A DNA stretch of 16,802 nucleotides from CAZKRU01 sp964555235 (lineage in GTDB: Bacteria; Verrucomicrobiota; Verrucomicrobiia; Methylacidiphilales; CAMAQI01), in NCBI GenBank assembly GCA_964555235.1, contig CAZKRU010000084.1, forward strand, positions 1 to 16,802, given 5' to 3'. The notes beneath the pieces are model-generated. The model ran no database searches. It was not told the DNA's origin and saw only the letters and a program-made list of their open reading frames with translations. A program made the translations under genes and the position numbers. Each line of letters starts with the position of its first letter. Position 1 is the stretch's first letter. Below, piece by piece: positions 8,383 through 13,975 of the stretch.

Positions 8383-8392
8383 TTAGCCGGAA

Positions 8393-8794
8393 ATGAACAC
8401 TCCTCCTTCAATATTTGGTGAAGATTTTTGGTCAAAAGCCGAGTCCATTCCCAGAAAGGATGGAACTAGGGCTTCTTGGCATGATGTTGGAACTTGCATT
8501 ACCCCAAAACACACTGAAGAAGAAACTCTGAAGCATGCATGGCATTTTGTTCGAGAACTAGCCGGCTGGATAGATATCCAAAAGCCAAGAATTTCAGATA
8601 ATTTTAGGATTATTGTCGGATGGAGCAAGAAAGTCAGAGTACACCAAGGGCAGATTTTTAAGATATGGGAGTCAAATGAAGAACTGCCTTTTATTTGCTC
8701 TTCAGAATCTTATCAGGAATACTCCCAGAAAAGAGAAAAGGACTATATTTTGCTGAAAGGTTGGCAGAAAGATGTATTCCAAAAACAAGGCTAA
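8393..8794 (+). CDS. Hypothetical protein, first cassette gene
   Basis: I do not recognise this 133-residue protein. It is soluble-looking, with no signal peptide or membrane segment, and rich in Lys, Glu, Trp and Ser. The N-terminal half is charged and predicted helical by eye (HTEEETLKHAWHFVRELAGW), followed by alternating hydrophobic residues and a basic C-terminus. It is more AT-rich than the nuo genes, which suggests a different origin. The ATG lies 11 bp after a GTTAGCC core, and the TAA stop is embedded in GGCTAAC, the left end of an attC site. This arrangement is typical of integron cassette genes, and supports both the start and the reality of the gene. Confidence 0.7.
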   Translation: MNTPPSIFGEDFWSKAESIPRKDGTRASWHDVGTCITPKHTEEETLKHAWHFVRELAGWIDIQKPRISDNFRIIVGWSKKVRVHQGQIFKIWESNEELPFICSSESYQEYSQKREKDYILLKGWQKDVFQKQG

Positions 8795-8848
8795 CCATTC
8801 CAGTCAGCCAACCTCGCTAAGCTCGGTGGCTGCTGGAGGACGTTCGGC
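8789..8848 (+). other. attC recombination site (60 bp)
   Basis: Left inverse core GGCTAAC (8789-8795), right core GTTCGGC (8842-8848). The inner arms are TCCAGTCAGCC (8799-8809) and GGCTGCTGGA (8828-8837). They pair completely except for one extra T at 8804, the extrahelical base expected in a folded attC. ACC/GGT (8811-8813 with 8825-8827) extends the stem. Length and layout fit a classical 59-base element, recombined as a folded single strand by integron integrases. Confidence 0.82.
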
Positions 8849-8863
8849 GTATTCAAACAGCAC

Positions 8864-9148
8864 ATGAGAGCTTGCGGCTTCATACTTCTGGGCATCGGCT
8901 TTTGCTGGTTGATGCTTTCGGCAGTTCTCCATCCGGGAATAACAACAGCTATTTGGTCCCAATCTCACGACTCGCTGCCACAGAGTGACTCGTTTCCTCG
9001 AAAAGAAGTGCTCGACCGAATCACTGCACTCTATGTTCGTTTACGCGACTCACAACCTTGGATTGTTCCACCAGCGTTTCTCATGCTTTTCGGCGGTATT
9101 CTCTTAAGTCGCGTTTCGACCGCACCCACTTCGACCTCGAAACCCTGA
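8864..9148 (+). CDS. Hypothetical two-helix membrane protein, cassette gene
   Basis: This 94-residue product matches no family that I recognise. It has a hydrophobic N-terminal helix (about residues 4-22), a polar middle with many Ser, Asp and Arg residues, and a second hydrophobic helix (about 64-84), ending in a short Ser/Thr/Pro tail. It could be a small membrane protein with both ends on the same side. The ATG is 22 bp after the GTTCGGC core of the attC at 8789-8848, so it begins a new cassette. It stops three bases before GCCGAAC, a possible left attC core. Its role is unknown. Confidence 0.6.
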   Translation: MRACGFILLGIGFCWLMLSAVLHPGITTAIWSQSHDSLPQSDSFPRKEVLDRITALYVRLRDSQPWIVPPAFLMLFGGILLSRVSTAPTSTSKP

Positions 9149-9151
9149 AAT

Positions 9152-9202
9152 GCCGAACAAGATCGCCGCACTCGAGCCGCCGTTCCCCAATGAACGTTCG
9201 TG
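9152..9202 (+). other. Possible degenerate attC site
   Basis: GCCGAAC (9152-9158) lies just after a cassette gene stop and is the exact complement of a GTTCGGC core; GTTCGTG (9196-9202) could be the right core. The sequence between them does not form the expected long stem, only a small GTTC/GAAC hairpin at 9182-9195. It may be a decayed or truncated attC, or chance. Confidence 0.3.
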
Positions 9203-9340
9203 TCATGATGTTAATTATTAAAATCAAGCCACTCCTACAATTGCTGGACATGAGGTATTGGACTCACTCATTGCTACCCTTTCCCTTGTTGACGGAATAT
9301 CCAGATTGACATTTTAGTAAACCAGACCAGACTTAGTTCA

Positions 9341-9625
9341 ATGAAGGTTGTCAATATTCAAGAGGCCAAAACGCACCTTTCCCGTCTTGTTGAAGAGGTC
9401 TTGGCAGGGGAGGAATTGGTTCTGGCCAAGGCGGGGAAGCCTCTGGTGAAGGTGATTCCTTTTCAAGCGAGTGGAACTCCGCGTCTCTTGGGAACAATGG
9501 CGGGTCAAATTCTGGAATCCCCTGGCTGCTGGGATGATGATCCGGAGGTTGTGAAGGCATTTTATGGCGAGGAGATTTTCTCTCCTCTGCTCAAGGCGGC
9601 TGAAGAACCGCCCCCAACTCCATGA
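9341..9625 (+). CDS. Phd/YefM-family antitoxin
   Basis: This 94-residue protein has the Phd/YefM antitoxin fold signature at its N-terminus: VNIQEAKTHLSRLVEEV (residues 4-20), then GEELVLAKAGKPLVKVIPF (24-42). This part dimerises and binds operator DNA, while the acidic, proline-rich C-terminus would wrap and block the toxin. Its stop overlaps the start of the PIN-domain gene downstream (ATGA), the normal antitoxin-toxin order. Such pairs usually repress their own promoter; TTGACA at 9306-9311 is a possible -35 box but I see no good -10 box. It sits inside the cassette cluster on the same strand. Family assignment is confident; a specific gene name is not justified. Confidence 0.9.
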   Translation: MKVVNIQEAKTHLSRLVEEVLAGEELVLAKAGKPLVKVIPFQASGTPRLLGTMAGQILESPGCWDDDPEVVKAFYGEEIFSPLLKAAEEPPPTP

Positions 9626-9999
9626 AGCTTTTGTTGGATTCGCATATTTTGCTTTGGTCCCTGAGCGCTCCCGAAAAATTGACGCCGCAGGCCCGGGAGG
9701 CAATCATCGACCCGGTCAATGCAGTTTTTTTTAGCGCCGCTTCGGTATGGGAGTTAGAATTGAAGGCTTCCAAGGGGAAGTTGACTCTTCCCTTGGGCTG
9801 GGTGGGGGAGATTCGTAAAGTCGGGTTTGTGGAATTGAAAATTGGTTCAGAGGTGGCCGCCGTGAGCGCACGACTGCCTTGGTATCATACGGATCCGTTT
9901 GACCGACTCCTGGTTGCCCAAGCGCAGGAACATGGACTGACGTTGGTCAGTCGCGATCTCGTGTTGGCATCCTATGGAGCAACCCTCCTTGCAGGATAA
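9622..9999 (+). CDS. vapC: PIN-domain ribonuclease toxin, VapC family
   Basis: This is a 125-residue PIN-domain protein, a likely Mg2+-dependent ribonuclease toxin that cuts RNA when not bound by its antitoxin. The acidic active-site residues are visible: Asp6 in LLLDSHILLW, Glu44 in ASVWELELK, Asp91/Asp94 in HTDPFDRLLVAQA, and Asp112 in LVSRD. The DSHILLW start and the DPFDRLL motif are typical of the VapC subgroup that pairs with Phd/YefM antitoxins. It overlaps the antitoxin gene by 4 bp, so the two are co-translated. All catalytic residues are present, so the toxin is probably active. Toxin-antitoxin pairs are common in chromosomal integrons, where they are thought to stabilise arrays. 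Confidence 0.92.
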   Translation: MKLLLDSHILLWSLSAPEKLTPQAREAIIDPVNAVFFSAASVWELELKASKGKLTLPLGWVGEIRKVGFVELKIGSEVAAVSARLPWYHTDPFDRLLVAQAQEHGLTLVSRDLVLASYGATLLAG

Positions 10000-10006
10000 T
10001 TAAGAA

Positions 10007-10065
10007 GGGTAAACCTCTCTGTCAGCTGACGGGCTGGAGGACTCCCGAAGTTTGTCAGTTTATCC
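10007..10065 (+). other. Imperfect stem-loop after the toxin gene
   Basis: GGGTAAAC (10007-10014) pairs with GTTTATCC (10058-10065) with one G-T wobble. CTGAC (10026-10030) can also pair with GTCAG (10054-10058), and GTCAGCTGAC (10021-10030) is itself a palindrome. GTTAGTT follows at once (10066-10072). The layout recalls an attC, but the inner stem is poor; it could equally be a transcription terminator without a T-run. The rest of 10066-10141 holds no feature I can name. Confidence 0.35.
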
Positions 10066-10141
10066 GTTAGTTGCACTGCGGACGTTTTATTGGTCATCTG
10101 GCAAGTGTTGAACTGTTTATTGGGTTAAAAGGTGATTTCTC

Positions 10142-10243
10142 GAGGGGAGATGCGTGGATAAACCTTGAAGCGGTCGACTTTCCATGAGAATTTAAATTGC
10201 GTATGAGGGTAAAAGTTTCGAATTTATCTGAAATAACGGTTCG
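10142..10243 (+). repeat. 102-bp direct repeat, copy 2
   Basis: This copy matches 8218-8319 at 100 of 102 positions. It ends in GTTCG (10239-10243), and the sequence then diverges into a leader of about 12 bp before the next cassette gene. A break at the same core in both copies is what recombination at a shared site would leave. It may also carry a promoter: TTGAAG, then 17 bp, then an AT-rich hexamer; this is weak. Confidence 0.9.
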
Positions 10244-10255
10244 ACAGAGAAGAAT

Positions 10256-10546
10256 ATGACCGAGATCAAATGCCGCAGAGTTATGTTTTACTCTCAGGGA
10301 GACGAGACAGCATTTTTCACGTTCGCACAAAGCATCCCTGCGGTGCGAAAAGTTGACGGAATTTCAGATTCAATAATTTTACGACTCAGACCTATCTGCT
10401 CAGACAGGTCTCTACGTGATCTGATCGCATTACTCTTTAGATACAAAATCGATATGCGGCCATTGGCCGCCTTGAGATCAGAAAAGAATTCAGATTGGTT
10501 TTGTGATCCCAAAAAATTCTGGCACAAAAAGGTATTCAAGAAATGA
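10256..10546 (+). CDS. Hypothetical protein, cassette gene
   Basis: I do not recognise the function of this 96-residue protein. It is mixed alpha/beta by eye, soluble and basic at the C-terminus, with a hydrophobic patch around DLIALLFRYKIDMRPLAAL (residues 55-73) and an aromatic-basic ending (WFCDPKKFWHKKVF) that looks like a conserved family tail. The ATG lies 17 bp after the GTTCGAC core that ends repeat copy 2. The stop is 15 bp before the left core of the attC at 10561-10618. These borders define a cassette of about 373 bp holding one gene. Codon and base use are more AT-rich than in the nuo operon. Confidence 0.68.
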   Translation: MTEIKCRRVMFYSQGDETAFFTFAQSIPAVRKVDGISDSIILRLRPICSDRSLRDLIALLFRYKIDMRPLAALRSEKNSDWFCDPKKFWHKKVFKK

Positions 10547-10560
10547 AACCAGAAAAGACA

Positions 10561-10618
10561 GTTCAACCATGTCATTGACCCAACGCGCTGCGCGCGCGGG
10601 TCATGACAGACGTTCGGC
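10561..10618 (+). other. attC recombination site (58 bp)
   Basis: Left GTTCAAC (10561-10567), right core GTTCGGC (10612-10618). The arms TGTCATTGACCC (10570-10581) and GGGTCATGACA (10598-10608) pair fully except for one extra T on the left (10575 or 10576), the extrahelical base expected in folded attC DNA. The GC-rich apical part (GCGC repeats) can pair with itself. The right end, GACGTTCGGC, equals that of the attC at 8789-8848. Confidence 0.82.
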
Positions 10619-10626
10619 AGAATAAT

Positions 10627-11010
10627 ATGAATATGTTGAGGTGGTGTTTTGTTTGGGGATTTAGTCTTCTGGCTATTTTTATGGGCTTGATCGCCCTTTT
10701 ACTAGCGGTGATGCCCTTTATACAAGCTGCATTTGGAACCTATGACGGCGACGGCGCTTTAAGTCCGTTTTTTGCGTTTTTCGTTTTTACTCTACCCGCT
10801 GGAGTAATCACTGGGCTTTGCTTCCTTATTGCACCTGATCGACGCTGCCGATTACTGAAGGTTACTCTTGGTGTAGTCGCGGGACCTCCCGTCCTCTTTA
10901 TTGGCGCACTGCTTCTTTTTATTATTCTGGCCATTGCTTTCAAACTTTTAGGAATGTCAGGATTTGGGTTAATCCGGCATCAATTGATCGGTTCAGTTAC
11001 ATTTGCTTAG
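10627..11010 (+). CDS. Hypothetical three-helix membrane protein, last cassette gene
   Basis: This is a 127-residue hydrophobic protein of unknown function. Three membrane segments are visible: about residues 7-35, 46-69 and 78-110, the last with a helix-breaking GPP. Between the first two is a short acidic loop (TYDGDGALSP). I prefer the ATG at 10627, 15 bp after the GTTCGGC core. An in-frame ATG at 10603 lies within the right arm of the attC and would be an odd start; the ATG at 10633 is also possible. No attC follows, and the gene ends nine bases before the convergent araC-type gene, so the array is either truncated here or ends here. Confidence 0.62.
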   Translation: MNMLRWCFVWGFSLLAIFMGLIALLLAVMPFIQAAFGTYDGDGALSPFFAFFVFTLPAGVITGLCFLIAPDRRCRLLKVTLGVVAGPPVLFIGALLLFIILAIAFKLLGMSGFGLIRHQLIGSVTFA

Positions 11011-11018
11011 GGATCTGA

Positions 11019-11870
11019 CTAAGGTGTTGAGCCGGAGATCGGAAGGCTTTTGCGAAACGCCCGTGGTGATTTTCCGGTGATTTCCTTGAAGCGTCGGGAG
11101 AAATAGTAGGCGTCGCAAAATCCGAGCGACTCTGCAATTTGAAGATCGGTCATGCGACGACTTTGCATGAGCTCGCAGGCACGATCGATGAGGCGACTCA
11201 TGCGATAGCGTGCGGGGGGCTGGCCAGAAAGTCGGGTAAAGCGTTTTCGAAATCCCTCGACGCTCAGACCCAGTGGACGGGCAATCTTTTCCCAATCAGG
11301 AGGTCCCCCGAGTTCGGCTTCGATGAGGGTGCAGGCGCGTGAGGTCCAGCGAAGATCGTCTTGATAAACGGTCCTTTGGCCAGTGCCGGTGATGATTTCC
11401 GCGAGGAGTTGTTGCAATCGACAGAGATCTTGCAACGGCGGGGCATAGCCGGTTTGACGAGGGGCGGAGAGAATCGATTCGAGTCGTTGACTCCACGTGT
11501 GTACCGGCTCCAGATGGAAGAGCGGTTGGCGGGGATGAAGAAGCCCTTGCTTCTGCCAAAGATCAAAAACGGGACCGTGAAAACAGAGATAGGTCGTGAC
11601 CCATTCGGTTCCGGGAGTGGGATTATAGGTATGGGGAAAGCCTGGGAAAATGATCATCAAATCGCCGGGAGTCAGCGCTCGGTGAAGTCCATTTCCGTCC
11701 TGATACGTTCCAGTTCCCTCTTGAAGATAGACAATAGCGTACTGATCGAACGTCCGCCACCCTTTGAGAGCGGCAGTCTGACGGAGAGCGAAGGCGGCAA
11801 GGGTAATCGCTCCGATCGGAGTGGAGAGGGCGTTGCGGAAGTTGAGGGATGAATCTGCGTGAGGCCTCAT
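11019..11870 (-). CDS. AraC-family transcriptional regulator
   Basis: This 283-residue regulator has a cupin-like ligand-sensing N-terminal domain (about residues 20-120, with GTGTYQDGNG and TPGDLMIIFPGFPHTY resembling the AraC sugar-binding fold). A C-terminal double helix-turn-helix follows (about 175-275). The second helix-turn-helix is canonical: DLQIAESLGFCDAYYFSRRF followed by KEITGKSPRAFR. It is divergent from the PhyH-type dioxygenase gene, with 93 bases between their chosen starts and a 10-bp inverted repeat in the gap, so it probably controls that gene and itself. Members of this type often sense sugars, but the ligand cannot be told from sequence. No Shine-Dalgarno is visible before the ATG. 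Confidence 0.92.
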   Translation of the reverse strand: MRPHADSSLNFRNALSTPIGAITLAAFALRQTAALKGWRTFDQYAIVYLQEGTGTYQDGNGLHRALTPGDLMIIFPGFPHTYNPTPGTEWVTTYLCFHGPVFDLWQKQGLLHPRQPLFHLEPVHTWSQRLESILSAPRQTGYAPPLQDLCRLQQLLAEIITGTGQRTVYQDDLRWTSRACTLIEAELGGPPDWEKIARPLGLSVEGFRKRFTRLSGQPPARYRMSRLIDRACELMQSRRMTDLQIAESLGFCDAYYFSRRFKEITGKSPRAFRKSLPISGSTP

Positions 11871-11887
11871 TCTGAGGAAAGGATTTC

Positions 11888-11957
11888 ACAAATACCAGAA
11901 AACACAAGTCTATTTCCAAAAGCTCCATTTTAAGAGAGAGTGAGTTGTGGTATTTGT
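11888..11957. promoter_or_regulatory. Inverted repeat between divergent genes, possible operator
   Basis: ACAAATACCA (11888-11897) and TGGTATTTGT (11948-11957) form a perfect 10-bp inverted repeat with centres 60 bp apart, about six helical turns. It lies between the AraC-type gene and the dioxygenase gene. The spacing would allow looping by a dimeric regulator, though AraC-type half-sites are more often direct repeats. Confidence 0.45.
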
Positions 11958-11963
11958 TTAATT

Positions 11964-12875
11964 ATGAACACAACAAAGCCCCTGCTTGCTTCCGGTTATG
12001 AATTGGATTTACGTCCTGAATCGTTCGGGGAATTGCGTCGTTCGGATGATGTGGCTCACGATCCGACGGCATTGAGGGAGCGCCTCGCTGAAGATGGATA
12101 CCTTTTTGTTCCGGGATTTTTTCCAAGGTCCGAAATTCAAGCGGTGCGAGATGAGGTTTTGAATCGACTCAGTGAGCGGGGGCAGCTTCATCCGGATTAT
12201 CCGGTGGATGAAGCCGTAGTGGCTGACGAAGAGATCCCTGCTGAGAAGGCTCCCGCCGGAGTTACGGCAACGAGACGTTCGGTCGCGGCTGAAAATCAAC
12301 CGCTTCGTGACGTGGTCTTTGGCTCGCGACTGCGCGGCTTTTATGAGCGGCTCATGGGGGGGACGATCGCTCATTTCGATCACATCTGGACGCGTGTGAT
12401 TAAACCGGGAAAAGGAACTCCGGTGCATGCGGATGCGGTTTACATGAACCGAGGAACGCCACGATTGATGACGGCTTGGATTCCCTATGGCGATGTCTCG
12501 ATGGAACTTGGCGGGCTGATGATGTTGGAGAAATCGCATCAGCAATCGGATCGCATTCAGAATTATCTCTCCAGCGACACGGATGTTTATTGTACCAATC
12601 AAGATCGCTACAAAGATTCCGGCGTTCTTTCCAAAAATCCATACTCCTTGCGGGAGAAATTTGGAGGACGTTGGTTGACCACAGAGTTTAAGATGGGCGA
12701 TTTTCTGACGTTCGGAATGACAATGCTTCACGCGAGTCTCGATAATCAAAGCCGTCGGTATCGTCTCTCGACGGACACCCGCTATCAATTAGCCAGCGAA
12801 GCGATTGATCCTCGTTGGGTCGGGCCGAACACGGAGGAGTGGGCGATTAAGAATCGGATCGGGAAGATTTGTTGA
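11964..12875 (+). CDS. Phytanoyl-CoA dioxygenase (PhyH) family protein
   Basis: This is a 303-residue member of the Fe(II)/2-oxoglutarate-dependent PhyH family, likely a cytoplasmic hydroxylase of unknown substrate. The metal triad appears as His155 and Asp157 in PVHADAVYMN and His256 in MTMLHASLDN. One or more arginines just after (264, 265, 267 in SRRYRLSTDTRY) would bind the 2-oxoglutarate carboxylate. The N-terminus has the usual LAEDGYLFVPGFFPRSEIQ motif. I chose the ATG at 11964; a GTG at 11940 would add eight residues but run through the right arm of the inverted repeat at 11948-11957. Divergence from an AraC-type regulator suggests induction by a small molecule. Relatives in Verrucomicrobia and Planctomycetes are numerous and mostly uncharacterised. 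Confidence 0.87.
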   Translation: MNTTKPLLASGYELDLRPESFGELRRSDDVAHDPTALRERLAEDGYLFVPGFFPRSEIQAVRDEVLNRLSERGQLHPDYPVDEAVVADEEIPAEKAPAGVTATRRSVAAENQPLRDVVFGSRLRGFYERLMGGTIAHFDHIWTRVIKPGKGTPVHADAVYMNRGTPRLMTAWIPYGDVSMELGGLMMLEKSHQQSDRIQNYLSSDTDVYCTNQDRYKDSGVLSKNPYSLREKFGGRWLTTEFKMGDFLTFGMTMLHASLDNQSRRYRLSTDTRYQLASEAIDPRWVGPNTEEWAIKNRIGKIC

Positions 12876-12925
12876 GGTGCGCGGGGGCCATCCATTGTTC
12901 TGAGGAAAGGTCTAACGAATGGTAG

Positions 12926-13019
12926 GGCGACTTCTCCGAAGGCGCCGTCATTCGCTCCGCTCGCTTGCCGCGCGAAGTCGTTGGGCAATCCACGGCACGG
13001 CGCCCTCGGAGAGGTCGCC
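12926..13019. repeat. 22-bp inverted repeat with 50-bp loop, REP-like
   Basis: Arms at 12926-12947 and 12998-13019 are reverse complements at 20 of 22 positions (core GGCGCCG/CGGCGCC). Both ends also contain GGCGAC/GTCGCC. The loop contains the palindromic-looking GCTCCGCTCG and CGCGCGAAG. It lies in the gene-free stretch 12876-13161 and may be a mobile REP-type palindrome or a strong RNA hairpin after the dioxygenase gene. Confidence 0.7.
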
Positions 13020-13063
13020 ACAATTGGGAGAGAATGGATTACGCTTTCCATCATTTCGTTGGG

Positions 13064-13081
13064 AAAATTCCTGAATTCCTC
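13064..13081 (+). repeat. 18-bp direct repeat, left copy
   Basis: AAAATTCCTGAATTCCTC is repeated exactly at 13737-13754, and in both places is followed after two bases by TTCCT. The two copies flank the GNAT gene. Confidence 0.75.
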
Positions 13082-13161
13082 ATTTCCTCAGAGAAAAGGT
13101 TTTGAGAGACGATTGCATTCGTGCCGATTCCTGTTACAAAACGCGGATGCTCATTGCGGGA

Positions 13162-13620
13162 ATGCCATTGGTCCAAATCGAGCTACAAATCAGACCTGCC
13201 ACTCGTGACGATGCGATGGCGATTCTTCGTTTACAGAAAGCGGCATTCGCACGCTTTGTTGAGTATCAGGAGTTGCAAACGGAGACGGTTTCGTCGGTTT
13301 ATCAGGATCTGGAGCAGCTCTCGGTTTTCGTGGGTGAAGTGGAAGGGATTTTGGTCGGGGTGATTCGTGCACGAGTGGAGAAGGGCGTCTGCCTTCTCTT
13401 TCGATTGGCCGTTCATCCGGACTTTCAGCGTCGCGGCTATGGATGGCAACTCATGAAGGCGATGGAGAGATTGCACGGTCATTGTCATTGCTTTCATTTG
13501 GATGTGATTGAATTCAACGAGGAGGCGATCGCGCTTTATCAAAAACTTGGATATCATCAGGTTGAGAGCCGAACGGATGCCTTCGGTCGAAGGGTGGTTG
13601 GTATGGAGAAGATGAAGTAG
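13162..13620 (+). CDS. GNAT-family N-acetyltransferase
   Basis: This GNAT-fold enzyme should move an acetyl group from acetyl-CoA to an amine; the substrate is unknown. Starting at 13162 gives 152 residues. The fold begins at IRPATRDDAMAIL (residues 10-22). The acetyl-CoA loop of motif A is clear: LFRLAVHPDFQRRGYGWQLM (79-98), with Q/RxxGxG as QRRGYG. Motif B follows, with NEEAIALYQKLGYHQVE (119-135). The start is uncertain: an ATG at 13147 and a TTG at 13102 are in frame, and no candidate has a good ribosome site. I picked 13162 because the fold begins ten residues later, as is usual. It stands alone, flanked by an 18-bp direct repeat. Confidence 0.88.
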   Translation: MPLVQIELQIRPATRDDAMAILRLQKAAFARFVEYQELQTETVSSVYQDLEQLSVFVGEVEGILVGVIRARVEKGVCLLFRLAVHPDFQRRGYGWQLMKAMERLHGHCHCFHLDVIEFNEEAIALYQKLGYHQVESRTDAFGRRVVGMEKMK

Positions 13621-13736
13621 GTGGCGTTAAACAATGAGTGGGATTACTTTTGCCATAAAAAGCACAAAAGCCACACAAGGAGCCCGCCTCCAACTTGGGG
13701 TTCTTACGTTTCGCTTATTTCGCGTGTTTCGCGGGC

Positions 13737-13754
13737 AAAATTCCTGAATTCCTC
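13737..13754 (+). repeat. 18-bp direct repeat, right copy
   Basis: This is identical to 13064-13081. It lies within the degenerate repeat spacer downstream of the GNAT gene. Confidence 0.75.
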
Positions 13755-13797
13755 GCTTCCTGGTTTCTTCAGACAAATCCTTTGTGCATTCTGTGCT

Positions 13798-13825
13798 TTG
13801 TGTGGCTAAATACAGAAAATATGAT
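13798..13825 (+). promoter_or_regulatory. Possible sigma-70 type promoter
   Basis: TATGAT (13820-13825) is a good -10 box (5 of 6). TTGTGT (13798-13803), 16 bp upstream, is a weak -35. It lies just ahead of the 44-codon ORF and would serve it, the LRV membrane protein and the glycosidase gene. Confidence 0.35.
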
Positions 13826-13840
13826 TAAATAGTCATCAAT

Positions 13841-13975
13841 ATGAGCGAGGTGTCTTTACCGAAATTGAATCTTGAATTACGTAGAGATCCCTTTCTAGAT
13901 CCTGACTGGCGCGAACAACTAGGAATGGATCTTGATAGTTTTAGCGACGTGTGGATTCCTCTCGAGGTTGAATGA
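13841..13975 (+). CDS. Small hypothetical protein (44 residues)
   Basis: This short gene encodes an acidic, soluble 44-residue protein (MSEVSLPKLNLELRRDPFLD at the start, ending in WIPLEVE) with no match I recognise. It has no membrane segment. Support comes from context: its TGA overlaps the ATG of the LRV-repeat membrane protein by the same ATGA junction seen in real operons, it follows a possible promoter, and the residues around it are not low-complexity. No Shine-Dalgarno is visible before the ATG. It could act as a partner or a translational coupler for the downstream gene. It may also be a chance ORF, so confidence is moderate. Confidence 0.5.
   Translation: MSEVSLPKLNLELRRDPFLDPDWREQLGMDLDSFSDVWIPLEVE

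Larger units (their letters stand above)
8315..11010 (+). mobile_element. Integron cassette cluster without integrase (CALIN-like)
   Basis: Small orphan genes all lie on the + strand. Four of them start 11-22 bp after a GTT-type core: GTTAGCC at 8382, GTTCGGC at 8842, GTTCGAC at 10239 and GTTCGGC at 10612. Two sites have the full attC form: inverse core at the left, an imperfect stem with one unpaired base, and the core at the right. The spacing of gene end to attC and the gene direction are those expected for cassettes. No integrase gene is present. The Phd/VapC pair in the middle is of a kind often seen in chromosomal cassette arrays, but its own flanking sites are poor. The right boundary is unclear, because no good attC follows the last gene. 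Confidence 0.72.
13621..13840. repeat. Gene-free spacer built of degenerate repeats
   Basis: Three repeat tracts are seen: AAAAAGCACAAAAGCCACAC (13657-13676), TTTCGC/TTTCGCG/TTTCGCG at 13709-13733, and TTTGTGCATTCTGTGCTTTG with TGTGGCTA at 13781-13808. AGCCACACAA near 13669 is repeated inverted as TTGTGTGGCT near 13798. The middle tract is a reverse-complement relative of the tract at 16778-16802. No gene is supported. Confidence 0.6.

Noticed and set aside
9058..9309. 83-codon + strand ORF across the end of the second cassette gene
   Set aside because: It overlaps a better supported gene in another frame and runs through the possible attC and non-coding sequence.
8042..11018. Integron integrase (intI) gene in the cluster
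   Set aside because: I searched both strands for tyrosine-recombinase motifs in this segment and saw no ORF of sufficient size.
12009..12788. 259-codon ORF on the minus strand opposite the dioxygenase
   Set aside because: It is an antisense shadow of a gene with clear catalytic motifs; its own product is Arg/His-rich and resembles no family.
13621..13809. 62-codon + strand ORF after the GNAT gene
   Set aside because: It translates the spacer repeats and has no start signal.
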